A stretch of 64,000 nt of DNA from Pseudanabaena mucicola str. Chao 1806 (GCF_030323025.1 NZ_CP097329.1:2900001-2964000), one strand, 5' to 3'. Counted from the first letter of the stretch, positions 7,381 through 18,211 are shown. Made by a program: numbers and translations. The notes: generated from the sequence alone by a model not told the origin.

Positions 7381-10300
7381 CTAGACAAAGCGATCGCTGG
7401 TATAGGCTTTAATCGGTCTTGGCTTAACCGTCTGCCAAGGATAGCGCGGTTGCAATTTATTTAATGGAAAACTTGATAAACGGCTTTCGATATGGGCTTG
7501 CTCTTCTGCAGTGAGTTCAAACATTTGATAAATAGTTTGATCAATTTGGGCTAAAGCTCTAAAGAAATCGGCTTCCACTTCTTGAAAGTCAATCACTTTT
7601 TGTTTATAGGTTTGAATGACTTCAGCATAGTTATGGGGAACCACTAACTTCTGAATCACCGATTTAGAAATATATGTATCTTCTTCAGCAGTTAACATCA
7701 AAAGCTTATAAACTAGCTCAGCTAAATCTGCATTCAATAATTCTAAGAAAGATGAACCTGTGCGAATAAATTTACCGTCTAGTATTAGTTCTTCGGCTTG
7801 AATGTCTTCAGCAGTCCAATGTACTAAATTAAGCGCAAGCAAGCGATCGGTGATTCTATATCGTCTAGTTTGAATTAAGTTTTCAATTTCAGATAGCAAC
7901 CATTCATCAGGGTTATCTTTAGCGATCGTAGCTAGTCTTGACAACTGATTGTAATTATCAACCAAACTTTGCTCAACATTTGGATTTAGATTTTTTACCC
8001 AAGGCATAGCCTCAAGCACACGAGGATAAATATGAGATCGTGACGATCCCTCTAATACACCTGTTCTTAGTCTTATTAAGCAATAGAAACGAGCTAACTT
8101 ACTATTGATAAAAGCTACAACTGCTTTTTCGGAAACTCCATTAGTTTTCGGTAACGCAACAACAACACTATTACGAGCCGCAAGATCTTCTCTTTCAACA
8201 AGACAAGCAAACGGTGCTAGTGCCAACTCAGAAACAGCAATAAAGGATTTATGTTTTCTATCTCCCCAAATACTCAATTTTTGAGCGCCTTCAAGATTTA
8301 CCCAATTTTCGGGTTCTCCATGCCATCCCATCGCAATATCTCTACCAAGTATTACTTTGATTGAGCTATCGCCAATAGGATTTTCAGTAACTTGAGCGTC
8401 TCTACCTGCTTGAATGCCATAGGTAAACCAGAAAGGACGATTATTGCGGCTGAGTTGTGGCTCTACGGCTTCCTTTAATTCGACAATTTTACCGCGATCG
8501 TTGCTTGGATATAGTTTTTTGAGGATGGGAATATCTTTCGGTTTTAGCAATGGCAATAGATAGTTTCCCCATCGCCCTTCTGCCGAATCACTGAGATTAA
8601 TATCTGTAATTCTAGGACTGACTTTGGCATCAAAAAAATCTTTGTATTTAATCTTGACGGGGCGATCGCCATTTAATGAAGTTGAAGAAACTTGATCAGG
8701 TACATAAATCTCGATTTTGTCATTATCCTGAGCAGGAACCTTTTCGATAATCAACAACATCGGAATTACATTTGCATCCCAAATTTTGCCAGCAAACTCC
8801 AGCCAGACAATTTTTCTTAAGGAGGCTTGACGATTTGGGTATAGTAATTTCCAAACCTTAGCGGCTGCCTCTGAATTAGCATAGCCGCCGCTTACTACCA
8901 TTCCCAACCAACCGCCAGATTCCAGTGATTCCGTCAAGGCGCGATAGAGAAATACTAAACCAGTATCAGCATTTTGTCCCCAAATCTGATTCCATAAGCC
9001 CTTCATTTCATCGCCATACTTCACCCGTTCCGCACGAATATAGGGTGGATTCCCCACGATATATTTCCACTGTTGGCGATCTCGCTCAATCGAACCATCG
9101 GGAAAGAACTCCTCTCCTAGAAATGGAACTAAATCATCGTCCTTCAGCAGACTGTTTAAATTATAAATGTGAACTTTAGGGATATCTGTTGTTGATGGTT
9201 TGAACCGAATTAAAGCCCACATTAACTGAAAATGGCTAATAAAAGCGGCAAAGGGATTTAGGTCAAAGCCCCATACATTGGTTTGCAGATCTCTGACAAT
9301 CGGATCGTGAGAATCATCAATCGATATTCCTCTATTTCTGGATTCCTGTAAACAGCGATGGACATATCGCACTAAAAACGAACCGCTACCACAGGAAGGA
9401 TCGAGCAGTTTACCATCACCATGACTGAAAATTGTCTGTTCTAAAATCCAATCCACTAAGGCAGTTGGTGTATAAAACTCACCGAGGCGTTTGCGTTTGG
9501 CGGTTGGTAAAAAACTTTGATAGATATTGCCTAAAATTTCTTCCGATAAATCCGCAAAGTCGTAAGCATTAAATCGAATAATTAAACGTTGCAATGATTG
9601 ATCTAACTGACCATTAGTTTCATAGATCCAGTCAAATAGCCCCTGCTCAAACGGCTCATGATATAGCCGTCCTGCATCCTCAGCCACTAGTTGCACCAGC
9701 GCTTTAGCGTCTCCCGTCAAATAATCAACAAAATCTGCCCAGTCACGAGGTCCACCATTGGAAAGTTTGCGTTTTTTGGTTAATTCCAAATCCTCAACTA
9801 ATCGTAAAAATAATACTCGCGCCACTAACACCGCCACTGAGTCAGCAACAAATGATTCTCGAATCCGTTCTTTAATTTGATTGCTTTTGGCATTGATATC
9901 CCGTCCATATTGATCTTCAAATCGGGGCAGAATTTCTTCAAAAAGATGACGATGAAAATCAGATTTAAACTTTAAGCGGACTTTGGCACGGCGTTGAGCA
10001 TCTTGACTGGCATATACCAGATTCCGTTCTATTTCCTTTTCTTGATACTGAAATTGCGTATATTCATTGGCTAAGGCAGCGATCGCTTGTTCTGCGGCAA
10101 TCGTTAATTCTGTAAAACTAGCTTGTAAGTCTTGACGTAAGCGTTCAAGGGTTTGAGCATCATCCAATTTTAGATAAATATATGGCAGTTGACCTTCGAT
10201 AAATGTCGCCCATAGATTGTGATGGTTTGCCTGTTCGTAACTTAAAAATTTAAGTTTGTCCTGCAATTCACTAAAAGCTATCACTGTTAAGTCCAAAGGC

Positions 10301-10686
10301 TCTTCAATCCCGACAACCGCATCACCAGTCGGCAAAACTACCCAAAGATAATGCGCCGTCAGAAACAAAACATAGCGAGTCAAGCCTTCAACATACTTAG
10401 ATTTTTGATCCCACAGCTTGCGCCGACCATTCTCGGTAGTTAATTCTGCATCATCTTTTTTTAAATCTCCCACCACCCAAGCCATTTTCTCGGGCGTGAG
10501 CAATTTAATATCTGGATAGCCGCCAGTTACTTTATCTTCAGTCACTACACAATCTTTTGGATAGCGTAGCAATTCCGCTAAAAAATCACGCACATCGGGA
10601 TTGTAAGATCGCTCTGGACGATCCCAATTTAACGCTAGCCATTTGGTTAAAGGATTAGCTGTTTGCTTAGATGGTTTTTTATCCAA
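7381..10686 (-). CDS. Single-chain type IIG-like restriction-modification enzyme (Eco57I-type N6-adenine methyltransferase)
   Basis: 1101 residues. The N-terminus has PDIKLL (Asp59) and VVGDLKKD (Asp74-Leu-Lys76), a plausible PD-(D/E)xK nuclease site. The methyltransferase core has GEFYTP near 402 (motif X), LLDPSCGSGSFL near 427-438 (motif I, SAM binding) and GNPPYI near 545 (motif IV, catalytic NPPY of N6-adenine enzymes). After about residue 700, a TaqI/Eco57I-like target-recognition region follows (FWFTYGIQAGRD, VILGRDIAM). Cleavage, methylation and specificity in one chain is the type IIG plan. No BREX or DISARM partner genes flank it, so it is not a PglX. Both catalytic sites look intact, so it may be active; the target site is unknown. 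Confidence 0.85.
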   Translation of the reverse strand: MDKKPSKQTANPLTKWLALNWDRPERSYNPDVRDFLAELLRYPKDCVVTEDKVTGGYPDIKLLTPEKMAWVVGDLKKDDAELTTENGRRKLWDQKSKYVEGLTRYVLFLTAHYLWVVLPTGDAVVGIEEPLDLTVIAFSELQDKLKFLSYEQANHHNLWATFIEGQLPYIYLKLDDAQTLERLRQDLQASFTELTIAAEQAIAALANEYTQFQYQEKEIERNLVYASQDAQRRAKVRLKFKSDFHRHLFEEILPRFEDQYGRDINAKSNQIKERIRESFVADSVAVLVARVLFLRLVEDLELTKKRKLSNGGPRDWADFVDYLTGDAKALVQLVAEDAGRLYHEPFEQGLFDWIYETNGQLDQSLQRLIIRFNAYDFADLSEEILGNIYQSFLPTAKRKRLGEFYTPTALVDWILEQTIFSHGDGKLLDPSCGSGSFLVRYVHRCLQESRNRGISIDDSHDPIVRDLQTNVWGFDLNPFAAFISHFQLMWALIRFKPSTTDIPKVHIYNLNSLLKDDDLVPFLGEEFFPDGSIERDRQQWKYIVGNPPYIRAERVKYGDEMKGLWNQIWGQNADTGLVFLYRALTESLESGGWLGMVVSGGYANSEAAAKVWKLLYPNRQASLRKIVWLEFAGKIWDANVIPMLLIIEKVPAQDNDKIEIYVPDQVSSTSLNGDRPVKIKYKDFFDAKVSPRITDINLSDSAEGRWGNYLLPLLKPKDIPILKKLYPSNDRGKIVELKEAVEPQLSRNNRPFWFTYGIQAGRDAQVTENPIGDSSIKVILGRDIAMGWHGEPENWVNLEGAQKLSIWGDRKHKSFIAVSELALAPFACLVEREDLAARNSVVVALPKTNGVSEKAVVAFINSKLARFYCLIRLRTGVLEGSSRSHIYPRVLEAMPWVKNLNPNVEQSLVDNYNQLSRLATIAKDNPDEWLLSEIENLIQTRRYRITDRLLALNLVHWTAEDIQAEELILDGKFIRTGSSFLELLNADLAELVYKLLMLTAEEDTYISKSVIQKLVVPHNYAEVIQTYKQKVIDFQEVEADFFRALAQIDQTIYQMFELTAEEQAHIESRLSSFPLNKLQPRYPWQTVKPRPIKAYTSDRFV

Positions 10687-10755
10687 AATACTAATCTGGA
10701 AATTTACAAACTAATTTTACTGAAAAAACATGGATGGTGATCGCTAGTATGGACT

Positions 10756-13398
10756 TTAAGAATTACTGAGAACTTGTCTTAGTTGAGTTTCCGCAGCTTC
10801 TAGAGCTTCGGGTAACTTGCTCGCATCTTTACCACCTGCTTGAGCGAGGTTCGGACGACCGCCGCCGCCGCCGCCGCAGATTTTGGCGATCGCACCGATA
10901 AATTTGCCAGCTTGTAAACCTTTAGCATTGACCTCTTTGCTGAAGGAAGCAACCAAGGTTACTTTGCCATCTTCCGTAAAGGAGCCGAGAACTACAGCAC
11001 TGTTGCCGAGTTTTGCCGAGAGTTTTTCGGCAGCAGATTTCAATGCTTCGGCTTCAATATCAGGGAGTTGAGCTACCAAGACCTTGAAATCACCAACGGG
11101 TTTTGCTTCGGTCAGGAGGCTATCGGCTTTGACTAGGGCTAGTTGTTGCTTGAGAGTTTCCACTTCCTTTTGAGAATTTTTCAACTCGTTCTGCAAACCT
11201 GTAATCCGATCGCTAATTTCTTCGGGCTTGATTTTAAAGCGATCACTTAAGTCCTTAGTGATGTTGTCTCGAACCGTTAGATATTCTAGAACCGCTTGAC
11301 CTGCGATCGCTTCGATGCGGCGCACACCAGAGGCAACGCCAGTTTCAGAAATGATTTTGAATACGCCGATTTCGCTAGTGTTTTTAACGTGCGTACCGCC
11401 GCACAGTTCCATCGATACGTTAGGAATATCGATCACTCGGACTTCAGCGCCGTACTTTTCACCAAACATGGCGATCGCGCCTTTAGCTTTGGCTTGGGCG
11501 ATGGGTAATACTTCAATTACGGAGTCATAGGCTTCAGCAATCCAGTTATTGATTTGGAGTTCTATTTGCAGGATTTCTTCGGCTGTGACAGCCCGATTGA
11601 GATTAAAGTCAAAGCGGAGGCGATCGCTATCAACGAGAGAACCTGCTTGAGATATGTTGGAGTCAACGATTTTCTTCAGGGCTGATTGTAATAAGTGGGT
11701 AGCGGTATGGTGGGCTTGGATACGACGACGCTCGGATAAAGCAATTTGAGCATTGACGTTATCACCGACAGCAATTTCACCGCGTTCAATTTGTCCAATA
11801 TGGATAAATAAATCAGCTTGCTTTTGCACATCACTAACTTTAGCGATCGCTTCACCAATGGCGAGATAACCTGTATCCCCGACCTGTCCGCCAGACTCCG
11901 CATAGAAGGGAGTGCGATCTAGTACGATTTGGACTTTATTACCAGCGATCGCCTTTTGCGTCAGTTCGCCATTGACCAGAATTGCTTTAACTTTAGCAGT
12001 GCTACTAAGTTCTGTATAGCCAAGAAATTCAGTCTTACCTATTTCTTTGGCAATATTTACCCAGTTATCCTTAGCCAGTAAATCAATATCTTCATGGGCA
12101 GCTTGCGATCGCTCCTGTTGCTTCTTCATTTCTGACTCAAAGCCATCAGCATCAACCGTAAAACCTTCCTCTTCGGCAATTTCTTGAGTTAATTCCAGTG
12201 GAAATCCATAGGTGTCATAGAGGGTAAAAGCATCAACACCTGAAATGGTTTTGCTAGTCTTCACTTCAGGCTTAGCCAGAATCTCTTCTAACAACTTCTC
12301 ACCACGTTCTAGGGTTAGTAAGAAGCGAGTCTCTTCGATTTTGATTTCATCTTTGATCACATATTCTCTTTCGCGAGTGTTGGGATAAACTGACTGAGAA
12401 AGAGCGATCGCAACTTCGGCAACTTCGGAGGCAAATGTTCCTGAAATACCGATCAAGCGACCATGGCGTACAACTCGACGCAGGAGACGACGCAAAATGT
12501 AACCACGTCCAACATTAGAGGCATTAATCCCATCGGCAATCATATGGACAACTGAACGCACATGGTCGCCAATCACCTTGAGCGAAGTTTTAACTTTCTC
12601 ATCGCTCTTGTGGTAGTCAAGCCCTGCAATATCAGCAGCTTTTTTGATGATTGGGAAGATTAAATCGGTTTCGTAATTATTCGGAACGCCTTGCAATACT
12701 TGCGCCATCCGCTCCAAGCCTAAACCTGTATCAATATTCTGTTTCTTAAGAGGTGTGAGGTTACCATGACTATCACGATTCAATTCCATGAAGACAAGAT
12801 TATAAATCTCTAGGAAGCGTGAATCATCTTCTAAATCAATATGTTCATCACCTATTTCTGGATGGAAGTCAAAATAGATTTCTGAGCAAGGTCCACAGGG
12901 ACCAGTAGCCCCCGATGCCCAGAAGTTATCATCACCCATACACTGAATCCGATGGGCAGGAATACCGATCACATCGCGCCAAATTGCAAAAGCTTCTTCA
13001 TCGGTGTGATAGACGCTAACTATGAGGCGATCAGGAGGCAATTGATAAACCTGAGTGACTAGTTCCCATCCCCATGCGATCGCTTCTTTTTTGAAATAGT
13101 CACCAAAGCTGAAATTCCCCAACATTTCAAAAAAGGTATGGTGACGCGCCGTTCTACCCACATTCTCGATATCATTGGTACGGATACATTTCTGAGATGT
13201 GGTGGCGCGCGGCACTTCAGGCTCTTGCTGCCCTAAAAAAATCGGTTTGAATGGTAGCATTCCCGCGATGGTGAGTAATACGGTGGGATCGGCGGGGACA
13301 AGGGATGCGCTAGGTAGAACTTTGTGATTACGCTCTTCAAAGAATTTGAGGAATTTCGCACGAATTTCAGCACCAGAAAGGGAGGGGAGGCTAGCCAT
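10756..13398 (-). CDS. alaS: Alanyl-tRNA synthetase
   Basis: 880 residues, full length. Class II core: [20 protein letters not shown] at the start, [32 protein letters not shown] and GTGLGLERM-like [15 protein letters not shown]. The editing domain has HHTATHLLQ and CGGTH, the zinc-binding residues that clear mischarged Ser-tRNA. The C-Ala domain contains an uninterrupted glycine run ([10 protein letters not shown]) encoded by GCC/GCG triplets. The enzyme charges tRNA-Ala in the cytoplasm. It is transcribed leftwards ahead of the restriction-modification gene with a 69-base gap. The MASLPSLSG start has no strong ribosome site but fits family length. Confidence 0.98.
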   Translation of the reverse strand: MASLPSLSGAEIRAKFLKFFEERNHKVLPSASLVPADPTVLLTIAGMLPFKPIFLGQQEPEVPRATTSQKCIRTNDIENVGRTARHHTFFEMLGNFSFGDYFKKEAIAWGWELVTQVYQLPPDRLIVSVYHTDEEAFAIWRDVIGIPAHRIQCMGDDNFWASGATGPCGPCSEIYFDFHPEIGDEHIDLEDDSRFLEIYNLVFMELNRDSHGNLTPLKKQNIDTGLGLERMAQVLQGVPNNYETDLIFPIIKKAADIAGLDYHKSDEKVKTSLKVIGDHVRSVVHMIADGINASNVGRGYILRRLLRRVVRHGRLIGISGTFASEVAEVAIALSQSVYPNTREREYVIKDEIKIEETRFLLTLERGEKLLEEILAKPEVKTSKTISGVDAFTLYDTYGFPLELTQEIAEEEGFTVDADGFESEMKKQQERSQAAHEDIDLLAKDNWVNIAKEIGKTEFLGYTELSSTAKVKAILVNGELTQKAIAGNKVQIVLDRTPFYAESGGQVGDTGYLAIGEAIAKVSDVQKQADLFIHIGQIERGEIAVGDNVNAQIALSERRRIQAHHTATHLLQSALKKIVDSNISQAGSLVDSDRLRFDFNLNRAVTAEEILQIELQINNWIAEAYDSVIEVLPIAQAKAKGAIAMFGEKYGAEVRVIDIPNVSMELCGGTHVKNTSEIGVFKIISETGVASGVRRIEAIAGQAVLEYLTVRDNITKDLSDRFKIKPEEISDRITGLQNELKNSQKEVETLKQQLALVKADSLLTEAKPVGDFKVLVAQLPDIEAEALKSAAEKLSAKLGNSAVVLGSFTEDGKVTLVASFSKEVNAKGLQAGKFIGAIAKICGGGGGGRPNLAQAGGKDASKLPEALEAAETQLRQVLSNS

Positions 13399-13539
13399 GA
13401 ACTTATGATTTAGGGTTGGATTTCAAGATTTGGATAAAAAGCGATCGGTCGCTAAAAATCCGTAAACAATATTACGCATTAGCATAATTTTTCCATCTAG
13501 TATTATGCCACTAAGTTCAGGCTGTCGAGGCAATTCATG

Positions 13540-13739
13540 AACTGCCTGTATGGACTGTAAAATTTTGCAAAGACTGCATATCTTCCCAAGGCACATCAGG
13601 ATATACCAAAATATCAGGCAAAAGAATTGATTACCTCACGATGTTCTTGCAATAATGCGATCGCCTCCTCACAAGACAACACCCTGCTATTTGCATTTGC
13701 GTTTTCAAGAACACGATCAGCTAATTTCTTCTTGCAAAA
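13540..13739 (-). pseudogene. Possible small gene remnant (unidentified)
   Basis: Read leftwards, one frame gives KKLADRVLENANANSRVLSC and EEAIALLQEHREVINSF. A shift near 13625 continues as LPDILVYPDVPWEDMQSLQN. The two parts have protein-like composition but no shared frame and no clear start. I do not recognise a family; an antitoxin-like or other small accessory protein is possible. It ends against a family A repeat at 13740. Confidence 0.25.
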
Positions 13740-13834
13740 TTAGGACTTACGCAAACCGAACGAATTTATTAGGCTTGAGGTAGATGTGGTGCGGGCGAAG
13801 CCCGCACCACATCTACCCAATGCGTAAGTCCTAA
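13740..13834. repeat. Palindromic repeat family A, copy 1
   Basis: Outer arms TTAGGACTTACGCA and TGCGTAAGTCCTAA are exact complements. Next comes AACCGAACGAATTTATTAGG, then a hairpin with arms GAGGTAGATGTGGTGCGGGC and GCCCGCACCACATCTACC. It fills the space upstream of the SIMPL-domain gene. Confidence 0.92.
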
Positions 13835-13966
13835 TTAATTTCAATGATAAGGGCTATTTAGGAAATAATAGGGGAAACTTCGGGAATATGATAGTTGCGA
13901 TTTATTGCATCCCGTAACTAATTCCAACGCTCTGCGTCAGCTAACTTAGTGATACCTCACAAAGCT

Positions 13967-14722
13967 ATGCTGACAGAATCTCACGTCCCAACCCCCAGAG
14001 CATTTCCCCAACTATTTAGCGGAATGCTTGCCCTTGCGATCGCCCTAGTCGGTAGCGCTTATCTCGCCAGTAATGCCCTGCGATCGCTTAGGTCAAATGA
14101 CAACCTGACCGTAATTGGTTCCTCAACCCGTCCGATTCGTTCCGATTTTGTGATCTGGCGAAGTTCCGTTTCGAGTCAGCAAACCACACTGCCACTCGCC
14201 TACCAAGAACTTAAACGCCATTCCGAAAAGGTACAAGCCTACTTCAAGAGCAAAAATATTCCCAATGAAGCAATCACCCTGAGTGCGATCGATACGCAGC
14301 CGATTCCCGAAACCAATATTAATGGTGTGCAAACAGGTCGAACCATTGCCTATCGCCTCGTCCAACGTTTTGAAGTTCGTTCCAAAGATGTCGATGCCAT
14401 TACTGCGATCGCGCGATCAAGTACAGAATTGATTAATGATGGCCTACCTTTCATCTCTGAACCTGCGGAATATCTCTACACTGAACTTGGCAAATTGCGT
14501 GTAGATATGATTTCTGAAGCGACTAAGGATGCTAAAGCGAGGGGTGAAGCGATCGTCAATGTCTCAGGCAGTCGCCTCGGTACAATCCGCAAAGCCGAAA
14601 CCGACGTCTTCCAAATTACCGCCCGATATTCCACCGAAGTCAGCAACAGTGGAGCATACAACACCACCACCATCGACAAAGATATCCGCGCCGTAGTCGC
14701 GATTACTTTTGCAGTCGAGTAA
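13967..14722 (+). CDS. SIMPL-domain (DUF541) envelope protein
   Basis: 251 residues from the ATG at 13967; a GTG at 13949 is also possible. Residues 15-40 (FSGMLALAIALVGSAYLASN) are a membrane anchor or uncleaved signal. The SIMPL domain follows: NLTVIGSSTRPIRSDFVIW at the start, RTIAYRLVQRFEVRSKDVD in the middle, and EATKDAKARGEAIVNVSGS, a late motif of the family. SIMPL proteins are periplasmic or membrane-anchored, form ring-like oligomers in some species, and their role is poorly known. The gene is monocistronic, with a repeat upstream and a terminator right after. Confidence 0.88.
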   Translation: MLTESHVPTPRAFPQLFSGMLALAIALVGSAYLASNALRSLRSNDNLTVIGSSTRPIRSDFVIWRSSVSSQQTTLPLAYQELKRHSEKVQAYFKSKNIPNEAITLSAIDTQPIPETNINGVQTGRTIAYRLVQRFEVRSKDVDAITAIARSSTELINDGLPFISEPAEYLYTELGKLRVDMISEATKDAKARGEAIVNVSGSRLGTIRKAETDVFQITARYSTEVSNSGAYNTTTIDKDIRAVVAITFAVE

Positions 14723-14723
14723 T

Positions 14724-14753
14724 AAAAAAGGCAGCGCATTGCGCCGCCTTTTT
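14724..14753. terminator. Terminator after the SIMPL gene
   Basis: AAAAAAGGC-GCGC, short loop, GCGCCGCCTTTTT. The stem is GC-rich with A- and T-runs on either side. It also faces the convergent purB and may stop both. Confidence 0.88.
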
Positions 14754-14792
14754 AGCAGACAATAAAATTGTCAAAAAGCTAAAAGCCCAAAA

Positions 14793-16088
14793 CTAAATCC
14801 CCAATCTTTGGTAAATCTGATCAAGATTCTTCAGATGCTTATTGGGATCGAAACAAGCAGCTAACTCTTCATCAGAGAAAGTTTTCTTTACGGTTTCATC
14901 TTCGCTGATTAACTTACGGAAATCACCGTCGGTTTTATTCCATGCAAGGTGGGCAGCTTTCTGGACGATCGCATAGCTATCTTCACGGCTCAAGCCCTTA
15001 GTGACTAGTCCAAGCAACACCTGCTGACTGAATACCACACCACCATAACAATAGAGATTGCGCTCCATGTTGTGGGTATGCACCAACAGATTTTTGGTCA
15101 AGTCCGTGATTTCTCTGAGCATGAAGTGCGTGAGGATGCAGCTATCAGGAAGCAATACCCGTTCCGCCGCGCTGTGGGAGATATCACGTTCATGCCATAG
15201 CGCTACATTTTCTAGAGCCGTTGTCGCATAGCCACGCAATAAACGCGCCATACCTGTTAAACGCTCGGAACGGATGGGATTGCGTTTGTGGGGCATTGCT
15301 GATGAGCCTTTTTGTCCCTTGGTGAAATGTTCTTCTACTTCGAGGACATCGGTTCGCTGAAGGTTACGAATTTCGACGGCAAAGCGCTCGATCGATGCAC
15401 CAATCAGTGCTAGTACTTGCGAGAACTCGGCATGGCGATCGCGAGAAATTACCTGCGTTGATGCAGAGTCGGGCTGTAGTCCCAATTTTTGACAGGAGAT
15501 CGCTTCGATGCGGGGGTCAACATTGGCATAGGTTCCCACTGCACCTGAAATTTTACCGACAGCGATATTTTTACTTAAGGATAAAAGGCGATCGCGATGA
15601 CGCAACATTTCTGCTAACCAGCCAGCCAGCTTAAAGCCAAAGGTAATTGGCTCGGCATGGATACCATGCGTCCGACCCGCCATAATCGTGTAGCGATGTT
15701 GTTGAGCTTGGTAGCGAATCGCTTGGATCGCTTCTTCTAGCTGGGATTGGATGATTTCTAAACTATTAACTAATTGCACTGCGAGAGCCGTATCTAGCAC
15801 ATCGGAACTAGTCAAGCCGAGGTGAATATAGCGCCCTGCATCACCTACATATTCATTTACGTTGGTCAAAAACGCGATCATGTCGTGCTTGACCGTTAAC
15901 TCAATTTCATTAACGCGATCGGTATCAAAGTTTGCTTTCGCCTTAATTTCTTCGACGGCGTTAGCAGGAATATATCCTAGTTCTGCCTGAGCCTCGCAAA
16001 CAGCGATCTCAACTTGCAACCAAGTTTGGTATTTATGGTGATCGGTCCATAACCGACCCATTTCGGGTAACGTATAGCGTTCTATCAA
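14793..16088 (-). CDS. purB: Adenylosuccinate lyase
   Basis: 431 residues. The fumarase/aspartase superfamily signature GSSAMPHKRNPI is present, as are MIERYTLPEMGRLW at the start, LTSSDVLDTA, and GRTHGIHAEPITFG with the catalytic His. The enzyme acts twice in purine synthesis, splitting SAICAR and adenylosuccinate with release of fumarate. The start is a TTG at 16086-16088 with AAGAG upstream; no ATG lies near enough to give the full N-terminus. It is the single leftward gene between two terminator hairpins. Confidence 0.97.
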   Translation of the reverse strand: MIERYTLPEMGRLWTDHHKYQTWLQVEIAVCEAQAELGYIPANAVEEIKAKANFDTDRVNEIELTVKHDMIAFLTNVNEYVGDAGRYIHLGLTSSDVLDTALAVQLVNSLEIIQSQLEEAIQAIRYQAQQHRYTIMAGRTHGIHAEPITFGFKLAGWLAEMLRHRDRLLSLSKNIAVGKISGAVGTYANVDPRIEAISCQKLGLQPDSASTQVISRDRHAEFSQVLALIGASIERFAVEIRNLQRTDVLEVEEHFTKGQKGSSAMPHKRNPIRSERLTGMARLLRGYATTALENVALWHERDISHSAAERVLLPDSCILTHFMLREITDLTKNLLVHTHNMERNLYCYGGVVFSQQVLLGLVTKGLSREDSYAIVQKAAHLAWNKTDGDFRKLISEDETVKKTFSDEELAACFDPNKHLKNLDQIYQRLGI

Positions 16089-16159
16089 AACTTACGCTCT
16101 TGAAATAATCACAGTCTGTAATTATAGCAAGTTTTCTTAGCTATAGCTAAAACCCAAAA

Positions 16160-16192
16160 ATAGAAAGGCGGCGAATCGCGCCGCCTTTCTAT
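16160..16192. terminator. Terminator after yggT
   Basis: ATAGAAAGGCGGCG, loop, GCGCCGCCTTTCTAT. It overlaps the yggT stop codon and has the same GGCGGCG/CGCCGCC core as the hairpin at 14724. Confidence 0.85.
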
Positions 16193-16539
16193 TGAAGCAT
16201 TGTCAAAATGCCTTGCTGACCAAGCAACATTTCCCGCAAAAGGCTGAAAATACCGACACCGATTACAGGTGAAATATCAATGCCGCCGATCGGTGGGATT
16301 AATTTCCGTAGCACAAATAGCAATGGCTCAGTAGGAAATGTAATCAGGCTATAGGGAAATTGCTTGAGGGGAATCTGGGGATACCATGTCATCACGATGC
16401 GAAAGATATACATGAGGATAAGTATTCCCAACACTATGTTTAGTAATAAAGAGCTAATTGCGATCACGTCCACATTTGTAACCAATTGTAAAGATAGAGA
16501 AGTGAATTTTTGATGACGCGGCTTTACCGTGCTTTTCAA
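16189..16539 (-). CDS. YggT family membrane protein
   Basis: Up to 116 residues from a TTG start; a GTG start 23 codons in would give about 93 residues, nearer the family norm. Hydrophobic segment IAISSLLLNIVLGILILMYI is followed by FRIVMTWYPQIPLKQFPYSL, then TEPLLFVLRKLIPPIGGIDI. The latter two are the conserved YggT/Ycf19 blocks (WYP, P-L, PP-GGIDISP). YggT proteins have two membrane helices, and a cyanobacterial and chloroplast branch affects thylakoid or nucleoid organisation. The gene sits about 100 bases upstream of purB in the same direction, separated by the terminator at 16160. Confidence 0.88.
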   Translation of the reverse strand: MKSTVKPRHQKFTSLSLQLVTNVDVIAISSLLLNIVLGILILMYIFRIVMTWYPQIPLKQFPYSLITFPTEPLLFVLRKLIPPIGGIDISPVIGVGIFSLLREMLLGQQGILTMLQ

Positions 16540-17081
16540 AACTTAGTTCCTATTTTACAGTTACTGGTTTAGTTAAGAGATGGGCAGAGAATATCAAGGA
16601 AAAAAGCAAGGAATTTCCACATTGCTAAAGCAAAAAGGTGATCAAGAATGTTAGAGACACCACTAAGGCGGCTATGAGTCAATACATCCGATGGTTTGGC
16701 GAACTGATGGTTTGGGGATGGCGAATCTTGAGATTGAATAGATAAAACTTGATTATCTCTGTACGGCTAGTGACAAGTGTGACGCTCAAAAATAGTTGTC
16801 TTTTTCGCCTTTTTTCTATCCTGTAACGACCAATTTGTCTTAATCTCAAGCCAAGTCAATGACTTGCTCCAGGAGTTTGGTGTAACTAATCGTTAAGATG
16901 TGAGTCACAAATCTAATTTTCAAATCTAACTTTCAAAAATGCAAATCAAGTGGTCTTATGTGTTAGCACATAAATTTCATTAAAATTTTGATAGAACAGC
17001 AAATAAATTAGGTACGGTTTTTCGGTATCATAAGCATCAGATTAAAGTTAAATGTTAAATTTATATAAAGGGCGATAAGCA
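16540..17081. promoter_or_regulatory. Long leader region of gap2
   Basis: 542 bases without a convincing gene. A palindrome at 16956-16973 (TTATGTG, TTAG, CACATAA) lies 110 bases before gap2 and could be an operator or hairpin. A ribosome site AAAGGG precedes the gap2 GTG. A 23-codon frame at 16674-16745 starts MSQYIRWFGELMVWGW after AAGGCGGCT; its Trp-rich amphipathic character is notable but it is too short to trust. Confidence 0.35.
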
Positions 17082-18095
17082 GTGACTATTAGGGTAGCAA
17101 TTAATGGATTTGGACGCATCGGACGTAACTTTCTCAGATGCTGGGCAGGTCGTAAAGAATCAAACATAGAAGTAGTGGGACTTAACGATACTTCTGATCC
17201 TAGAACCAATGCTCACTTGTTGAAGTACGATTCCATGCTTGGCAAGTTTGATGCAGATGTTAGTGCAGATGACACTACGATTACTGTCAATGGCAAAACT
17301 ATCAAAACTGTTTCTGATCGTAATCCTGACAATTTGCCTTGGAAAGATTGGAATATCGATCTAATTATTGAGTCTACAGGTGTATTCATTGATAAGGTTG
17401 GGGCTAGCCGACATATCGGTGCAGGGGCAAAGAAAGTGCTCATCACTGCTCCTGGTAAAAATGAAGATGGCACATTTGTGGTTGGTGTAAACGAAGACAA
17501 GTACAACCATGATATCCATAACATCATTAGTAATGCTAGCTGTACCACTAACTGTTTAGCTCCTGTTGCCAAGATTCTCCAAGAAAACTTTGGCATTATT
17601 AAGGGCGTAATGACCACCACCCACAGTTACACTGGTGACCAACGCCTGCTGGATGCTAGCCATCGTGACCTTCGCCGCGCTAGAGCTGCAGCCTTAAGCA
17701 TCGTCCCAACCTCCACAGGTGCAGCCAAAGCAGTTGCTCTCGTACTTCCTGAGTTGGCTGGTAAGTTAAATGGTATTGCTTTGCGTGTACCAACACCTAA
17801 CGTTTCCGTAGTTGACTTTGTTGTTGAAGTTGAAAAACATACGATCGCTCAAGAAGTAAATGAAGCTTTCCGAGCTGCTTCTGAAGGTTCTCTCAAAGGT
17901 ATTTTGGAATACAACGAACTACCTCTTGTTTCCATCGATTACCGTGGTACTGACGCATCCTCTATTGTTGACGCTTCTCTAACGATGGTGTTGGGTGGTA
18001 ACTTGGTAAAAGTTGTTGCATGGTATGACAATGAGTGGGGTTACAGCCAACGTGTTGTTGACTTAGCTGAAGTTGTTGCTAAAAACTGGAAGTAA
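17082..18095 (+). CDS. gap2: Glyceraldehyde-3-phosphate dehydrogenase, photosynthetic type
   Basis: 337 residues from a [19 protein letters not shown] is the nucleotide-binding loop. [20 protein letters not shown] is the block that separates cyanobacterial Gap2 from glycolytic Gap1. [12 protein letters not shown] holds the catalytic Cys (near residue 154) and [20 protein letters not shown] the phosphate sites. Gap2 uses NADPH or NADH and works in the Calvin cycle and gluconeogenesis; with CP12 and phosphoribulokinase it forms a light-regulated complex. The gene stands alone. A family D repeat begins three bases after its stop and probably forms the 3' end of the message. Confidence 0.96.
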   Translation: MTIRVAINGFGRIGRNFLRCWAGRKESNIEVVGLNDTSDPRTNAHLLKYDSMLGKFDADVSADDTTITVNGKTIKTVSDRNPDNLPWKDWNIDLIIESTGVFIDKVGASRHIGAGAKKVLITAPGKNEDGTFVVGVNEDKYNHDIHNIISNASCTTNCLAPVAKILQENFGIIKGVMTTTHSYTGDQRLLDASHRDLRRARAAALSIVPTSTGAAKAVALVLPELAGKLNGIALRVPTPNVSVVDFVVEVEKHTIAQEVNEAFRAASEGSLKGILEYNELPLVSIDYRGTDASSIVDASLTMVLGGNLVKVVAWYDNEWGYSQRVVDLAEVVAKNWK

Positions 18096-18097
18096 CA

Positions 18098-18188
18098 TAT
18101 AGCAATCACAAATGGTTTGTGGAAGCTCACCCCTTCGGGGTGAGCTTCCACAAACCCAAAAATCTATAAATGATTTAGGACTGCTATA
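18098..18188. repeat. Palindromic repeat family D, copy 2
   Basis: Starts TATAGCAATCACAAATGG three bases after the gap2 stop and ends GATTTAGGACTGCTATAG. The core hairpin has arms TTTGTGGAAGCTCACCCC and GGGGTGAGCTTCCACAAA around TTCG, a stable tetraloop, so it could double as the gap2 transcript end. Confidence 0.9.
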
Positions 18189-18211
18189 GTGATTTTCGGT
18201 ATTGCTAAATA

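Noticed and set aside
7381-10686. BREX system
   Set aside because: The methyltransferase resembles PglX in size, but no brx genes lie nearby.
13665-13690. Yfr1 small RNA
   Set aside because: CTCCTCACA occurs, but without the full motif or flanking stem-loops.
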